Assembly (NCBI GenBank): GCA_037834085.1
Contig: JBBMKC010253503.1
Coordinates: 1-31,309 of the forward strand
Length of the DNA: 31,309 nt
Source of the DNA: Bipalium vagum
Lineage: Eukaryota; Platyhelminthes; Tricladida; Geoplanidae
Direction: 5' to 3'
The notes below the pieces were generated by a model that was given only the letters and a program-made list of their open reading frames with translations, had not been told where the DNA came from and did no database searches. Both the position numbers and the translations under genes were made by a program. This document shows positions 10,121 through 21,177 of the stretch, in pieces (within the stretch, counting starts at the first letter, position 1; each line of letters begins with the position of its first letter).

Positions 10121-11125
10121 ATGTGAGTAGTTCAAAAAGTTCACGAAATGAAGCTTAAAGAAAAGTTTTATAACTAAGACATATTTTAGTAAAACTACAT
10201 TATTACTATTCGTAAATTTCAAATATCAACTCAACTGGTAAAGTATTTGCTTTTCTACATACATTAATTTAAATTAACTAGTTTTGACTATTTTAGAAAA
10301 TGGTTTGTTTGTTTTTCTTTTCCGCTTTGCAAGCTTTTCAAACCACCCTCTTATTTCTAAAGTTTAAAAAATTATTAAAATTAACGGACATTGAATATGA
10401 ATGCTATAGTTTTGTAGAGCAGAAAAAGAGGAATCGAAAAATATAAAAATAGTTCAGCCAAGCAAAACAGAACTTGGAATCAGGGATTTTGTTACAATCC
10501 AATAATAAATGCTTGAATAAAACAAATTACAATTTCATTTTTAAAATTGGCCAAAATATTATATATTATATTATATTAAGCGTCAATCCAATACTTTTGA
10601 TTGAAGTTATTAACGTGAAATAACTTCTGACTTTTTGTTACATCTAGGATCAATTAATAAAACATTATTTCATTCATTTGATTAAGCGGAATCACGATGG
10701 TAAAATCAAAAATTAATTGATGTTATTATTTAATCTGATTTCGTTATAACATATTTAGTTGTACTATACGACAGGTTCAGAAAAGAGAATTTCTTGTAGG
10801 TAATATTTTACAGACTGAGTAAAATCATATATCACAAAATTATATAAAAAAATTATTACTACAACAAGATGATTATATGTAGCCAGGTTTTTATGAGGAC
10901 TATGTACTTATGAAATAAAAATCATAAAAAGAAGTCTTTAACTCCAGTGTCAACAAGAGAGGATGAAGAACATTTTTAGTTTCAATATAAGGTTGAATGA
11001 TCTTGGAAATTTATAAATGACAAATATTTCATCTTTAATTTATTATACTTTATATATTTATTATTATATTATATATTGTAATAATCAAATTTTTTAAATT
11101 AATATTTAATTATAGATTAATTGAT
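10121..11125. other. Intron E-F, exon E side: no recognised element
   Basis: This is about 1 kb of AT-rich intron DNA. Near 10127-10150 a TTCAAAAAGTTCACGAAATG-like stretch resembles a mariner terminal repeat, but no partner or coding region was found. The rest shows nothing I can name. Confidence 0.4.
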
Positions 11126-11131
11126 TTTATT
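11126..11131 (-). promoter_or_regulatory. Possible intronic poly(A) signal after exon E
   Basis: AATAAA lies on the minus strand about 50 bases past the end of exon E and about 29 bases past the in-frame TAA met if the exon E donor is skipped. Together they would allow a shortened transcript that ends before the membrane helix. Chance occurrence is quite possible in this composition. Confidence 0.2.
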
Positions 11132-11180
11132 GACTTCATATAATCATTAAACAAATAATTTATAATAACTGAAAAATGAC

Positions 11181-11470
11181 CTGTGACATTATTAAAACTG
11201 GATTTCCATGATCTTGTACAGTTATTCTAATTCTGTACACCCCGATATCTGATTTTGTCAAGGTTTGATCCAAAGTTATGTCACCAGTATTTGGAGATAT
11301 TTTAAACAGCTTAGGGATCCCTAAAGGTATATCAATTGAATAGGTTAATTTTGCATTATCTCCTAAATCATCATCCTTAGCTTCTACTGTAACAAGTTTA
11401 TATCCAATTGTTTCATATATTGATACAATAATTGGAATATGAGGAGCAAAGGTCGGTCCAACAATGTTAT
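11181..11470 (-). CDS. Protocadherin-like gene, exon E (membrane-proximal cadherin repeat)
   Basis: This exon is 290 bp: two bases finishing the split codon, then 96 codons, ending in phase 0. The acceptor is aaatttcag; the donor is CAG|gtcatt, weaker than the others. It encodes the last cadherin repeat: VSIYETIGYKLVTVEAKDDD, GDNAKLTYS, FKISPNTGDITL and RITVQDHGNPVLIMSQ. A clear PEN start motif is replaced by IYET, and the DRE position is degenerate, as is common in membrane-proximal repeats. Joined to exon F it reads VLIMSQ|VAVIKIED, a normal final strand without an NDN linker, which is expected because no further repeat follows. If the weak donor is not used, translation runs on for six codons (VIFQLL) to a TAA at 11160-11162, before the membrane helix. 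Confidence 0.92.
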
Positions 11471-12143
11471 CTGAAATTTAAAATGTATGTAATTAAGCAA
11501 TATTCTGTCGTAAAATATTTTAATTCTAGTCGAAATTCTTATCCAAAAGTAAAAACTATAAAGAAGTATATTAGTTACTAGCATCTATGAGTATGTTAAA
11601 TATGTCACTATAGATTTTAACATTAATTTATCAAATTTTATAATACATTAATCAATACATAAAAAAATTAATTAAATTATACAGTACATGAAATTACATT
11701 CTATAAAATTCTATGTAAATGCTATAATACTTAACCCATAATATTAAAAATTACTTGTAATTAAATTTTTAGTTATTTTTAAAATTTAAAAATTAATAAA
11801 CCACTACATTATAAATATAAATTATGGTTTTAAAATCAAAACACCTATGGTCATATTAGCCTCGTTATATTAATATTTCCAAATAATGAAATGTATATAT
11901 AAATATTTTTAAAACTAATTTTATTTTGTTTTAATTTTTAATACTAAGTTCAAATAGAAAGATTGAAATATAAATTTTTTAAAAATTATATGCGTATATT
12001 AACATTTTATTCTTTAAAACCAATGACAAATATACAATAGAAAGTGATTATTTTTATTTATAAATTTGGACAAATTTATTTATCGAATTTCCGAAGTGCA
12101 TCAATATTAAAGTAATTATTTATTCAAAAAATATAGTTCTTAC
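11471..12143. other. Intron D-E (672 bp, phase 1), AT-rich
   Basis: This is the intron between exons D and E, bounded by gtaaga and tttcag on the minus strand. It is almost entirely A and T, with no element or open frame of interest. Confidence 0.85.
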
Positions 12144-12285
12144 CTGCTGGTAAAAGACCTTTAGGGTTTTTAATGACTGGCTCATTGTCATTTTCATCCA
12201 GAATTCTCACACATATAGTTCCCGTAGTTTGATGTTGCTTCTCATAACCATGATCTTGTAAACGAATAGCCATGCAATAACGATC
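12144..12285 (-). CDS. Protocadherin-like gene, exon D (second half of a cadherin repeat)
   Basis: This exon is 142 bp: 47 codons plus one base, phase 0 in and phase 1 out. The acceptor is gatttacttag and the donor is GCAG|gtaaga. It reads DRYCMAIRLQDHGYEKQ and then ICVRILDENDNEPVI, giving the F and G strands and closing DxNDNxP linker of the repeat begun in exon C. After the linker comes KNPKGLLPA, and the split codon with exon E gives D. The piece NPKGLLPADNIVGPTFAPH, from here into exon E, is longer than the usual few residues between cadherin repeats, so the link to the last repeat may be loose. The join with exon C is phase 0 and exactly restores the DRETK-DRYCMAIRLQDHG strand order. Confidence 0.92.
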
Positions 12286-12955
12286 CTAAGTAAAATCAAA
12301 ATTTGATTGAAGTCATATTACAAGCAAAAGATGTTTAATTTTATTTTTAAAATTAATAGTAATTGTAAATAAGAAAAAAATCGACAATTGTCAAACTTAA
12401 AAAATTCTGCCAATTCCTTTTCAGATGAACTGAAAAAGAAATAGAACAGAAAACTATGAAATAAACTTATAAAAAAATAGTTAAAAAAGTATCTTGTAAT
12501 ATATACATTTAAAGGGTTTATGGCAGTAGTTGCTAGCATAAAAGGCAGAAAGGTAAACGTTTATCATGGTTGGCTGTATAAAGCCCCATTTTAAGTATTT
12601 CTCTGAATATTGACGAACTTAATTCTTCCTCGCAATAATTATACGTATAAATGTTAGACACTGGATTCATTTTAAATGAAATAAACATAAAAATACAAAT
12701 GGAAATTGAATAATAGACCGTTGTTTAGGAGGTGTGAAACAATTATTGTAGATACTTAGAATATAAAATCAGGTTTTAATTTACACTAGTAACCAATGAA
12801 TACCACAAATTTTAAACTATTAAAAAATCGGCAGAAATGTAGTTTGACGCATTTAAACAAAACAGCATAGATTGATTAGCTATTGCTTCACAGAGTATAA
12901 AACCATAGATTAGGTAGAAATGATTTTGCATTATAATTACAATATATTACATGTA
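12286..12955. other. Intron C-D, exon D side: nothing recognised
   Basis: This is AT-rich intron DNA. The patch at 12530-12610 is less AT-rich but has no recognisable coding or repeat signature. The 73-codon minus-strand frame at 12318-12539 is Phe/Leu-rich and looks non-coding. Confidence 0.45.
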
Positions 12956-13395
12956 CAGTGCGCATAAAAAGTCTGTTCACCCCCTATCAGAAATACTAAT
13001 TTTGATATATATTTCAATATAATTATAAATAGTTGTTTAAATATTAACTTTTTGTAAAGATATTTAAATAATGTAATCAAAAATAACATATTTTTAAATT
13101 ATATTTGTCAAAAATGTATAAATTTATTGTTTTAGATAAATAAAATATCTAGAAATTTAACAGAATTACAAAGATGTTGCATTTTTGCATTACGGAATAA
13201 TGGAAATTCTTGGATTGAAATATGTCAACAAATCTTGGAAAAGTACAAGACGGTGACAAAAGCCGCACGCAATATATTTGGAAGAAATATCTCGAAACAG
13301 GTTCGGTGATTGATAGGATGAGAAAAGGCAGACCAACTATTGTTTCACCACAAGCTTCACGAGCTATAAGACGCATCTGTAAATTTAATAACTAA
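12956..13395 (+). mobile_element. Tc1-like element, 5' end and HTH region only
   Basis: After a TA, the sequence CAGTGCGCATAAAAAGTCTG looks like a Tc1-type terminal repeat. About 190 bases later the plus strand reads NLTELQRCCIFALRNNGNSW and IEICQQILEKYKT, an HTH. In another frame it continues VWKKYLETGSVIDRMRKGRP, TIVSPQASRAIRRI. 'W.KY.ETGSV.DR.R.GRPT' is the standard hinge between the two HTH parts of Tc1 transposases. The catalytic domain is missing. The copy ends near a hAT-like end at about 13400, which may be the deletion breakpoint. Confidence 0.7.
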
Positions 13396-13399
13396 TTCT

Positions 13400-13495
13400 G
13401 AAATAGCCCCTTCAAACAAAATATATCCTTTTGTTCTCATAAAAAAATGAAATTGCCCCCTTGTGGGACATACGTCTTGAGAACCATTGGTTTTT
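13400..13495 (-). mobile_element. Possible hAT-type terminus or MITE end
   Basis: Read on the minus strand, CAATGGTTCTCAAGACGTAT followed by GTCCCACAAGGGGGC has the look of hAT terminal and subterminal sequence (relatives: CAGTGGTTCTCAAAC...GGGG). No matching second end and no 8-bp target duplication were found, so this is a weak call. Confidence 0.3.
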
Positions 13496-13959
13496 GGGAT
13501 TTTTTGTCGATTTTTTTAAAAAATAAGTTTTCTGATAAAACTATAGAAGATTATTAAAGAAATATTTCTGTATTTTCAAAAAGAATAAATTTTATGAAAC
13601 CAACAAAAATGAATTTCTTTCACATGACTTATCACCTCGTGACTTCCTTTGGTTCATTAATATTTATTTCCTTAATCGATTAATTCCGTTAACTATAACA
13701 ATAATAATTCCGTAATATATGGTACATTGAAAAGAGTGATTTGGCGAGTGATAACTTGAATATTGTGGAATGAACTGCTAAATGATAATTGATTCTTGTG
13801 AACACTGTTTTTATTAATAATAAAGTGTGTTGTAATTGTGATTAAAAAATATTTTATATATTATTACATTTAAAGTTACACTAACTATCAGCGAAAAGTT
13901 TGATTTGAGTTCGTTTAATATTGTTAATTTTGATTCAAGTTTTTTGACATAATCTTTAT
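13496..13959. other. Intron C-D filler between the hAT-like end and the foldback
   Basis: This is AT-rich intron DNA with no open frame or repeat that I can name. Confidence 0.45.
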
Positions 13960-14289
13960 CAAATTCTACAGATCTGCTAAAAGTAAATCAGTTTGACTCA
14001 AATTTCGGTTTAAAATTTTAAAACCCATTGTTGATATTTGATTAATCATTCTACACCTACAATCTTCACATTTGAAAAATTTAATTTTAAGGTCCTATAA
14101 AGCTGAGATGTACGCATATGATCTTGTGTAAAATGTTGAGTATATAAAGAAGTATTAGATAATTTCAAAAAAATCTCTTCTAGTAGGTGAAGAACGATAA
14201 ATTAAATATAAACAACGGGTTTAAAAATGTTAAACCAGAATTTGAGTTTAAAACTGATTTCCTTTAAGCAGATCTGTAGAATTAAATTT
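13960..14289. repeat. Large imperfect inverted repeat (foldback, about 330 bp)
   Basis: The left arm, about 13960-14061, and the right arm, about 14184-14289, are complementary at roughly 80-85% by eye. The best block is AATTCTACAGATCTGCT at the outer ends, and GTAGGTG/CACCTAC closes the inner ends. The spacer is about 120 bases. No transposase piece is visible in it. It could be an old foldback MITE; no clear target duplication was found. It lies in intron C-D of the cadherin gene. Confidence 0.65.
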
Positions 14290-15075
14290 TTCAAATGTGA
14301 AAAATTATGAGATTTGAAAATTATATTTATTAAAAAAGTTCAATAATGATTTAAATTATAAATGACTGATTATTTCGCTTATTATTTTATTTATTATTTT
14401 TTTTTAAAAACCGGTATTTATAAAGATTAAAATATTATAAAAAAGAATTTCTATTAAATAACGTACATAATTTTATTAATTTAATTGTGGATTTTCATCA
14501 AAATCTCTGAAAAGTATTTTTAATAAATTTTAATTTAATTTGACTCCAGATTATCTAAAGCAATTTCTATTTTTATTTTTATTTTAAAAAATTGTTTAAA
14601 AATTATTTAAAACTTTCTAAAATATTTCCCATCCATTTCTGACTGATAATCGAATGTATATTTTACTGTTGGTATTTTTAAATTCTTCAAAAAATTTCTA
14701 GTAAAAAATAGAATAAATCTAAATCAAATATTTATGAAGTTTTCTAGAAAATTTTTTAAAAATATTAATTTAGTGTTGAAAACGTGGATAAACAGATTAA
14801 AGTAACATAAAAAATTAAGAGTATATTCTGTTCATTCATTCGTACAATTTCCTCAGAAATGTATCTCAAATAAGATCCAAGTTTTAATCTTTAATTTTAA
14901 TAAAAAAGTATATAGTTTTCTTAAAAATTTTTAAAAAATTAGTTTTATCTTGTAAAAATAGATTTTTGATTATTTTTGATTGTTAAATATTAATAAAAAA
15001 TTGATAAATAAGATAAAAATCATTAATGATTAAAGATATACAAAAATGAATTCTTAAATAGTATTATTGAGTATA
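14290..15075. other. Intron C-D stretch without a recognised element
   Basis: This is very AT-rich intron DNA, about 0.8 kb, without repeats, element ends or credible open frames. Confidence 0.5.
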
Positions 15076-16195
15076 TTAGGTGTACCCGTAAAAATTCTGT
15101 TTTTTGTCAAATAAAGCACAAAAATTTCAAGATACATTGCAATATTTCATTAAAATAAATGTCCATTATTAACTACACATCTTTATCTTTCAGGTAACTT
15201 GTGAATGTCATTCCATAAAACTTTTCTTTTTTCGATGCCAACCATTCAGAGATCCAATTCTGGACATCTTCGTAAGTCTTGAAGTCTTGCTTAGCAAATT
15301 CATGTGCCATCGGCCGGAACAAATAGAAATCTGAAGAAGCAATATCTGGTATGCCCGTAGGTGCGTACTTCCCAGATTAGATCTTTTAACATGCTTTCAA
15401 CTAATTCTGACGTTTGTGACGATGCATTGTTATAGAGTAAAAATATTTACCACTTCTTTGGCACATTTTAGACTTTTGGTTATCAAACATTTGTCCAACT
15501 CAATTATTTGTTCTTGATAATGTTCAGAATTAATTGTCTCACCCGAATTTAGAAGATCATAGTGTACAACAGCCTGTTGATCCTACGAAACGCAGAAAAT
15601 TTCTTTCTTTCTAAAAAGAGTTTTCTTTGCAGTCTGCTTTGAGTCTTGATTGGGATTAACCAATTATTTAGGATTCTCATAATAAATCTACCTTTTATCT
15701 CCTGTCACAATTTTATGTAAAAAAGATTTTCGTTCGTATCGTTCCAGAGACTACACATATTACTACCTTTAAAATCATGTCCACTGCATTTAAGTTATAA
15801 GAAACAGTTTATTGAGCAACATTTAGTTGCATGGTAAATGATTTTGCATTTGACCTTTATCTTCATCCAATAGAGTCTTCAAGTGCAGAAATACAATTTG
15901 GGTGTTCATTGTCTTTCACACAAAATCATTATTTTTGAAGCCTTTAAGCAAACGCTTAAAGGCAGTCTGAAATGATGCCTGTTCCCCACAGACATAACTA
16001 AGTATGTGGTGAGTTTCAGAAGAAGTTTTTTCCACAATAAAATAGTAGATAATAACTCCCCACAAATGCTGTTTTCCATGAATAAATTTTGTCATGCCTA
16101 AATCTAAAAATATTTAACTGATTATCCGAGCAAACAATGTGTATAAAAACAAAATACAAACTATAATCAATATGATTTATTTTATCTTATATCCT
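15076..16195 (-). mobile_element. Mariner (irritans-like) fossil, nearly full length
   Basis: The left end TTAGGTGTACCCGTAAAAATTC follows a TA and matches irritans-type mariner termini. The right end is uncertain, near 16195. Minus-strand coding begins MTKFIHGKQHLWGVIIYYF at about 16099, the normal start of this group. It then shows SSETHHILSYVCGEQ, FKRLLKGFKNNDF, KSFLHKIVTGDKR, HYDLLNSGETINSEHYQEQI, KQDFKTYEDVQNW and ISEWLASKKEKFYGM, the last three typical of the C-terminal half. The first catalytic position reads GDKR instead of GDEKW, so its Asp is kept but the motif is damaged. The HDN region is not readable. Several stops and frame changes are present. It lies in intron C-D, on the same strand as the host gene. 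Confidence 0.82.
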
Positions 16196-16451
16196 AAAAA
16201 ATTAGATTTAAAAAAATCCGTATTTTTACTGGTACACCTATTCTATCAACATCACTACTACAACTACTACACTGTCGTTCAACCTCTATTATTTTCAGTC
16301 CCATAACCAAAGGATAAAAAAATAGTAATAGCAATAATAAAAACAATAATGAATAATAATTTTGCAAATAAATAATAATAATAGTAAAAATAATAATAGT
16401 GAATAATGGTTTTGCAAATAAAAAATAATTATAATCGTAAAGCTTAATTAC

Positions 16452-16751
16452 TTTAGTTTCTCTATCAAAAACAGAGTTATAGAAAATTGAACCGTTCGGA
16501 TTCAAAACAAAATTGTTGTCATAAGGCCATATTTTAGAAAATGTAACTCTTCCATTTTCATCTTCATCCTTATCCTCATAATTCAGTATACCCAACAGTT
16601 CTGGCTTGCTAATTCTTTGGTTTTCTTTGAGATTGAATTCCGTTGGATGGATCATTTCTGGTGCGTTATCATTAATATCTAATATTGTGATATTTACCAA
16701 TGCTGTTGATGATAAAGACTTTTCTCCTCTATCTCTCGCTAATACATTAAC
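16452..16751 (-). CDS. Protocadherin-like gene, exon C (end of one cadherin repeat, start of the next)
   Basis: This is a 100-codon exon, phase 0 at both ends. The acceptor is tttttatag; the donor is ACTAAA|gtaatt. It completes the repeat begun in exons A and B with VNVLARDRG and VNITILDINDNAPEM, a textbook DxNDNxP linker. It then starts the next repeat with FNLKENQ, YEDKDEDENGRVTFSK and VFDRETK. This second repeat is compact: little lies between the calcium-binding loop and the DRE motif. The reading frame stays open past the donor to about 16194, but that extension is low-complexity (runs of I, L, F, N and Y) and has no cadherin pattern. Stopping at the gtaatt donor lets DRETK run straight into exon D (DRYCMAIRLQDHG), so the shorter exon is preferred. 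Confidence 0.93.
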
Positions 16752-19700
16752 CTATAAAAAATTTACTTTATTTAATGGTTACTTTTTCATAAGAAATTAA
16801 GAATACTCAATAATCAACTTCAGTTTTCGTGACAAGTAACTTGAGATTTTTATTTTATAAATTAAAAAAAATATTATTAAATTAAATTGAAAAATATTAA
16901 TTTATAAAACAACAGATTAATTTGATTAACATATTTTTTTGTTTAAATGATTTTTAATATTTAAAATAATAAATGGTAGGCTTAACTTATTATAAAAAAT
17001 TATCAAGTGTTTCCAATAGTTGTGAAGCCTCTTTCGAAATATTGATCCATTTTAAGTTATAATTAATTATTGTGAATAAATAAATAAATAATAAAATACT
17101 ATTTATAAATAAAGGTATAATACACAAGTTTAACTTTCATAATGTATTTAATAAAATAAAAATTTAATATAAAAATTAAGTAAAATATAAGAAATATTTA
17201 AATTCAACAGCATAACATCTGCCTTTATTTGTGTTGCTGTGTTTTAATTATTCAATTTTATTAAAATATATGCATTTATACTCACTTTTAAACTTTTCTT
17301 CTTAATTTTGGAATTGGATGAAGTAAGTTATCAAACTTATTTTGTATTGAAAAACAAGATACACATGTTGCTAATTGTGAAGACTATCAACCATATAAAC
17401 CCAATCAACCACTATAGTAGCAAAAGGAAATAAACCAAAAACAAAGATAAACAAAGTCAAGTAAAAGAAAATCCAATATACAGTAATTTATATAAATTAT
17501 GTATTGTTTCATTTATTTGTATACTTGTAGACTTCCAAATTCAAATATATATTAATGGTAATAAAAATAATAATTACATCTGGTGACAACACAAGTAATA
17601 ATGTGACAGTAATAATAAAAACGATAACAATTCATTGTAGGAATGATAATGTTACTATTTTAATGAAATACAAAATTTGTTAAACATTCAGATCAAAAAT
17701 TAGTGACTTTTGTTACTAAATTATTTAGACGCATAACAAACCTCCTGAAAATAGGGCAAAATGCTATAAGAAACAAAAATGTATATTGAAAGAAAGAGAA
17801 TTTAATCGACAAAAATTTGTTAGAAGTCAGTTGAAAAAAAAGCACAAATCAATATCTCGGTATAAAGAAAAAAAGGAAGTAAGAATTACCAATCAAAAGT
17901 TTATGGGAGCAAAGCATAGCCAATCAAAAATTATTAAAAGTGGATTTCATTTGCATTTATGGAGTTATCGGTTTTGCAAATATTAAGTAAATCACCATCA
18001 TAAATCGTTAAACTAATTTATCGGGGGTTTTTTAAATAGTAAATTAAAAATATAAAATTTCAAAGAAATTAATTTATTATCGTAAACTATTCAGCTTACA
18101 AGGATTTTAATAATAATTATTATTATAATAAATAATTTAAATTAGACTTGATTCAAGAGATATTTAATTCAACACTATTAGGTAAAAATTCTTAGCTTAC
18201 CTAAGAGATAATCTAGACTGCATCAGTAGATAAGATTCTAAACTGTAATTACATATCATAATAAAATCGAATTCAGAAGCTATTTAATCTATTGTAACAA
18301 TATTTCATTATCTTCCTCGTTTCTGTGATTATAAATATACATTGATAAATAGTGATCTTTTCTCTCACTTTATATAATTTCTATTGAAGATATTGTGTTG
18401 GTTGGTGAAAGGTTAGTGGAAGTACAATGACTCATTTTCATTAACTCAACAAAAATCACATTAAAACAAAGATTAAGTAAAAAATCAATGTAGAAAATTT
18501 AAACAGAAAAATCCCCCATTTATTTCTAAAACTATATTTATAAATTTTCTAATTCATTCGTTATTAAAACAAAAACTAATTAAATCATCATCAGAAAAGT
18601 TTAATAAATGAAAAGTGTAAGTCTCAGTTTCAATAATTAATAAAATTGTTATAAGCCTCATTTTTATGTAAAAATTCAAATAAAATAATAAAATTATCGA
18701 CGGAGTAAATGTCTATTTTGGGGATTGGATAAATCTTTTTTAAAAATGGATTAAAAACGAAAGAAAAGTTGGATAAAAGGTCTATAGAGTTTGTTTAAAT
18801 TATTTATTGTTTAATTTTCTAAAGGATTTTTGATCCGCTCTCCTACATTTGAAGAAATTTTTATTAAATTTATAGATTAAAAAAATCATTATGTTTCATT
18901 AATGAATTAAAAATCAAATAACAATCGACAATAACAAATTTTATTGAACTTTCATTAATTCTTAAAAATATTTTTGTTATTTTTTGAAATTTAACTAATT
19001 AATATTAATTACTATTTTTAAGAATTAATTATTAATATTTTTAGTGAAAAGAAAAATTGAAGCAATAAAATTTTTCAAAATGGTACTTGAAAAACAAAAT
19101 AATTTTAACAATTTAATAAAATTAATTGATTTTATTTTTCTAAAATCAAAACTAATTCGAATGATAATAATAATTCAAAACATGTTTTTACTTGCAAAAT
19201 ATATCGATAATTAAAAACAAATAAAAAAAGATTATTATTTTCTAATCTTTAAATAGGAATACACATTTTAAATTTCAATGAATAATTTTATTTAAAAGAT
19301 GAAAGGTTCTTGTTCTTTAAATTTTTGCAAAACGAGAATGGAATATCTGACAATAATTAAGATTTTCTTTCAAGTCTTTGTCGTAAGTCCATAATAATTA
19401 TAAAAAATGTTGTCTAGTAATTCAGAGAGGAGTTGTAGATATTTTTAATTGATTAATTGGTTTTGATAGAAATAAATCAATATAAAATTTTAATGATGTT
19501 TACTGTAAAATTTAGAAGTCGAAACACAAGTTTTATACTTTTTTATTGTTAATTTAAATAAATTATAAATCCAAAATTATTTTTATTAATAACAATATAC
19601 GAGTATCATTGTAAAAAATAATAAATTAAAATATAATCATTTCAAATGTTTATAAATATATGAGGACAATAATAATTTAAACAAATGGAGATTTTATTAA

Positions 19701-20099
19701 TAATACATATAATTAAACTTTTCATTAATTTTCAATCTATTGTGAAATTAATAAATGTATATTATTTATTTTATGGATCTCAAGCTAATTACACATTTCG
19801 AAAATTGTAGCTTAACATATTCATTTCCGAAAATTTCAGATAAAATTATAAAATTTATTTCAAGGTATTTATATAATTTTAATTTATTTTATATTATTAT
19901 TGTGTCCCACAAAAATGATCTGTTTTGATATATTCACATTAAAGCTAAATAATTTATTGTAATAAGAGTTAATAAACTATTGATTTATTATATGAAAATA
20001 AACACAAATTTGTTAAAAAAACAGTATGATTTACTTTATAGATACTTGTTTTAATATTCATTTTAGCGCTGAATTCAAATGAATAAAAATTATAAAATT
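16752..20099. other. Intron B-C, long AT-rich part without recognised elements
   Basis: This is about 3.3 kb. The 66-codon lysine-rich plus-strand frame at 17786-17986 has no recognisable family or context. A 17-bp perfect inverted repeat (18954-18970 against 19013-19029, core TTCTTAAAAATA) is present. No transposase remnant or terminal repeat was recognised, which makes this the longest clean block of the window. Confidence 0.5.
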
Positions 20100-20520
20100 C
20101 GTGTAGGTTTGCTACATTATTGGAAAAGACAGATATCAGCCGATGAATCCACCAGGTTCATAGTAGAAGTTGAAAGCCCAGATGAGTTCAATGAAAGGAC
20201 AATAAGGCGATGAAAGGGTTCTGAAAGACCTTCGGTAGTCAAAGAGAATGATCTACTGGATTGTATGGATTTAGGTTCATCTAAATCAATTCGTGAATAG
20301 GCCATTCAAAATAAATAAATCATCGGCACCTTCGATGTCTTAACAAAAATACAAGGCTCCTATAGTGATCGCACGCAAACTGAGAGATTTGCAAGTTGAT
20401 AAAGACTCAAATATGTAAAAAGTTGTTGGATAACCCATTAGACAATTTATTTTCCAAAGAATTTTTGCTATGCATCAAAAGTGGATTTTTACAAACAAAA
20501 AATGACAATGGTAATAAAAA
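20100..20520 (+). mobile_element. Mariner transposase fossil, N-terminal half
   Basis: The plus strand reads NERTIRR, then ERPSVVKENDLLDCMDLGSS and KSIRELAIQ with small frame shifts. This is the '.SGRPSVV..N.L...ID.D..QS.RELA' hinge and second HTH part of mariner transposases. Downstream, FQRIFAMHQKWIFTNKK aligns with the '...RIVTGDEKWIFY' region, with the first catalytic Asp and Glu lost. Nothing of the catalytic C-terminal half follows. Terminal repeats were not found. It lies in intron B-C, opposite in orientation to the host gene. Confidence 0.62.
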
Positions 20521-20676
20521 AAAAATTTGTATTGAATTAACTCATTTTTAATGGGACATGATAATATTAGATTAAATTTCAAAAGAAAAATATAATAAAT
20601 GAATTTATAAAATGTTTTGAAAGTTACAAATAATAAAAAAATAGTTATTCCCACATTTCAAAGAGAAGATTCTTAC

Positions 20677-20820
20677 CAAATAATAACTTTTTAATTCACG
20701 GTCAAAAGCATGCTTGGTTGATATCCAGCCAGAAATCGCATCGATTTTAAAGTCATCATTTTCTAACAATGAAAATACAATAGCTGCATTTTCTCCAGCA
20801 TCTTTATCAATGGCATTGAT
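20677..20820 (-). CDS. Protocadherin-like gene, exon B (cadherin repeat, middle part)
   Basis: This is a 48-codon exon in phase 0/0, with acceptor tattacag and donor TTG|gtaaga. It encodes INAIDKDAGENAAIVFSLL, the DxDxGxNA calcium-binding core of the repeat opened in exon A. It ends in HAFDRELKSYYL, the usual DRE motif before the F strand. Joined to exon A it reads PENTDAEIKCVQ|INAIDKD. Joined to exon C it reads DRELKSYYL|VNVLARDRG. Both junctions restore the normal cadherin order with no missing or extra residues. That is the main evidence that the splice sites are right. The exon is too short to stand alone. A 356-bp AT-rich intron separates it from exon A. Confidence 0.93.
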
Positions 20821-21177
20821 CTGTAATATTTTCTACCATTCAGATCATGAACATATAAAGTATAAATTATAAAATAATACAACTTTATTTATCATTTTAG
20901 CATTCAGTTAGTTAAAAAAAATTTTTTTTCCGCTACAGATTTTTTGATCTGAATCTTCAACCTATTAAAACAAATAATTCCAAATCAGATATAAATTTTA
21001 ATAGAAATGAATTGGTAATTTCTTTGAAAGAATAATTATTATTATTAAATTAAAAGAAATTAATTAAAACCTCAGACTATATTTCTGAATGTTAAAATTT
21101 CCCAGAAAATCTTGTTTTAACAAGGATTGGTATATTAAATAATAAAACAATGTATCTCATTTATTTTATATATGTAC
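20821..21177. other. Intron A-B (357 bp), AT-rich
   Basis: This intron is bounded by gtacat and attacag on the minus strand, phase 0. It contains no recognisable element. Confidence 0.85.

Noticed and set aside
16194-16451. Open frame continuing past exon C
   Set aside because: It is low-complexity I/L/F/N/Y sequence without cadherin pattern. Stopping at the gtaatt donor joins exactly to exon D.
17786-17986. Lysine-rich 66-codon plus-strand frame
   Set aside because: It has no start context, no homology I recognise and an A-rich composition; it is probably chance.
18954-19029. 17-bp perfect inverted repeat as a possible RNA gene or foldback
   Set aside because: It is entirely AT-rich and short, easily expected by chance in a 3-kb AT-rich intron.
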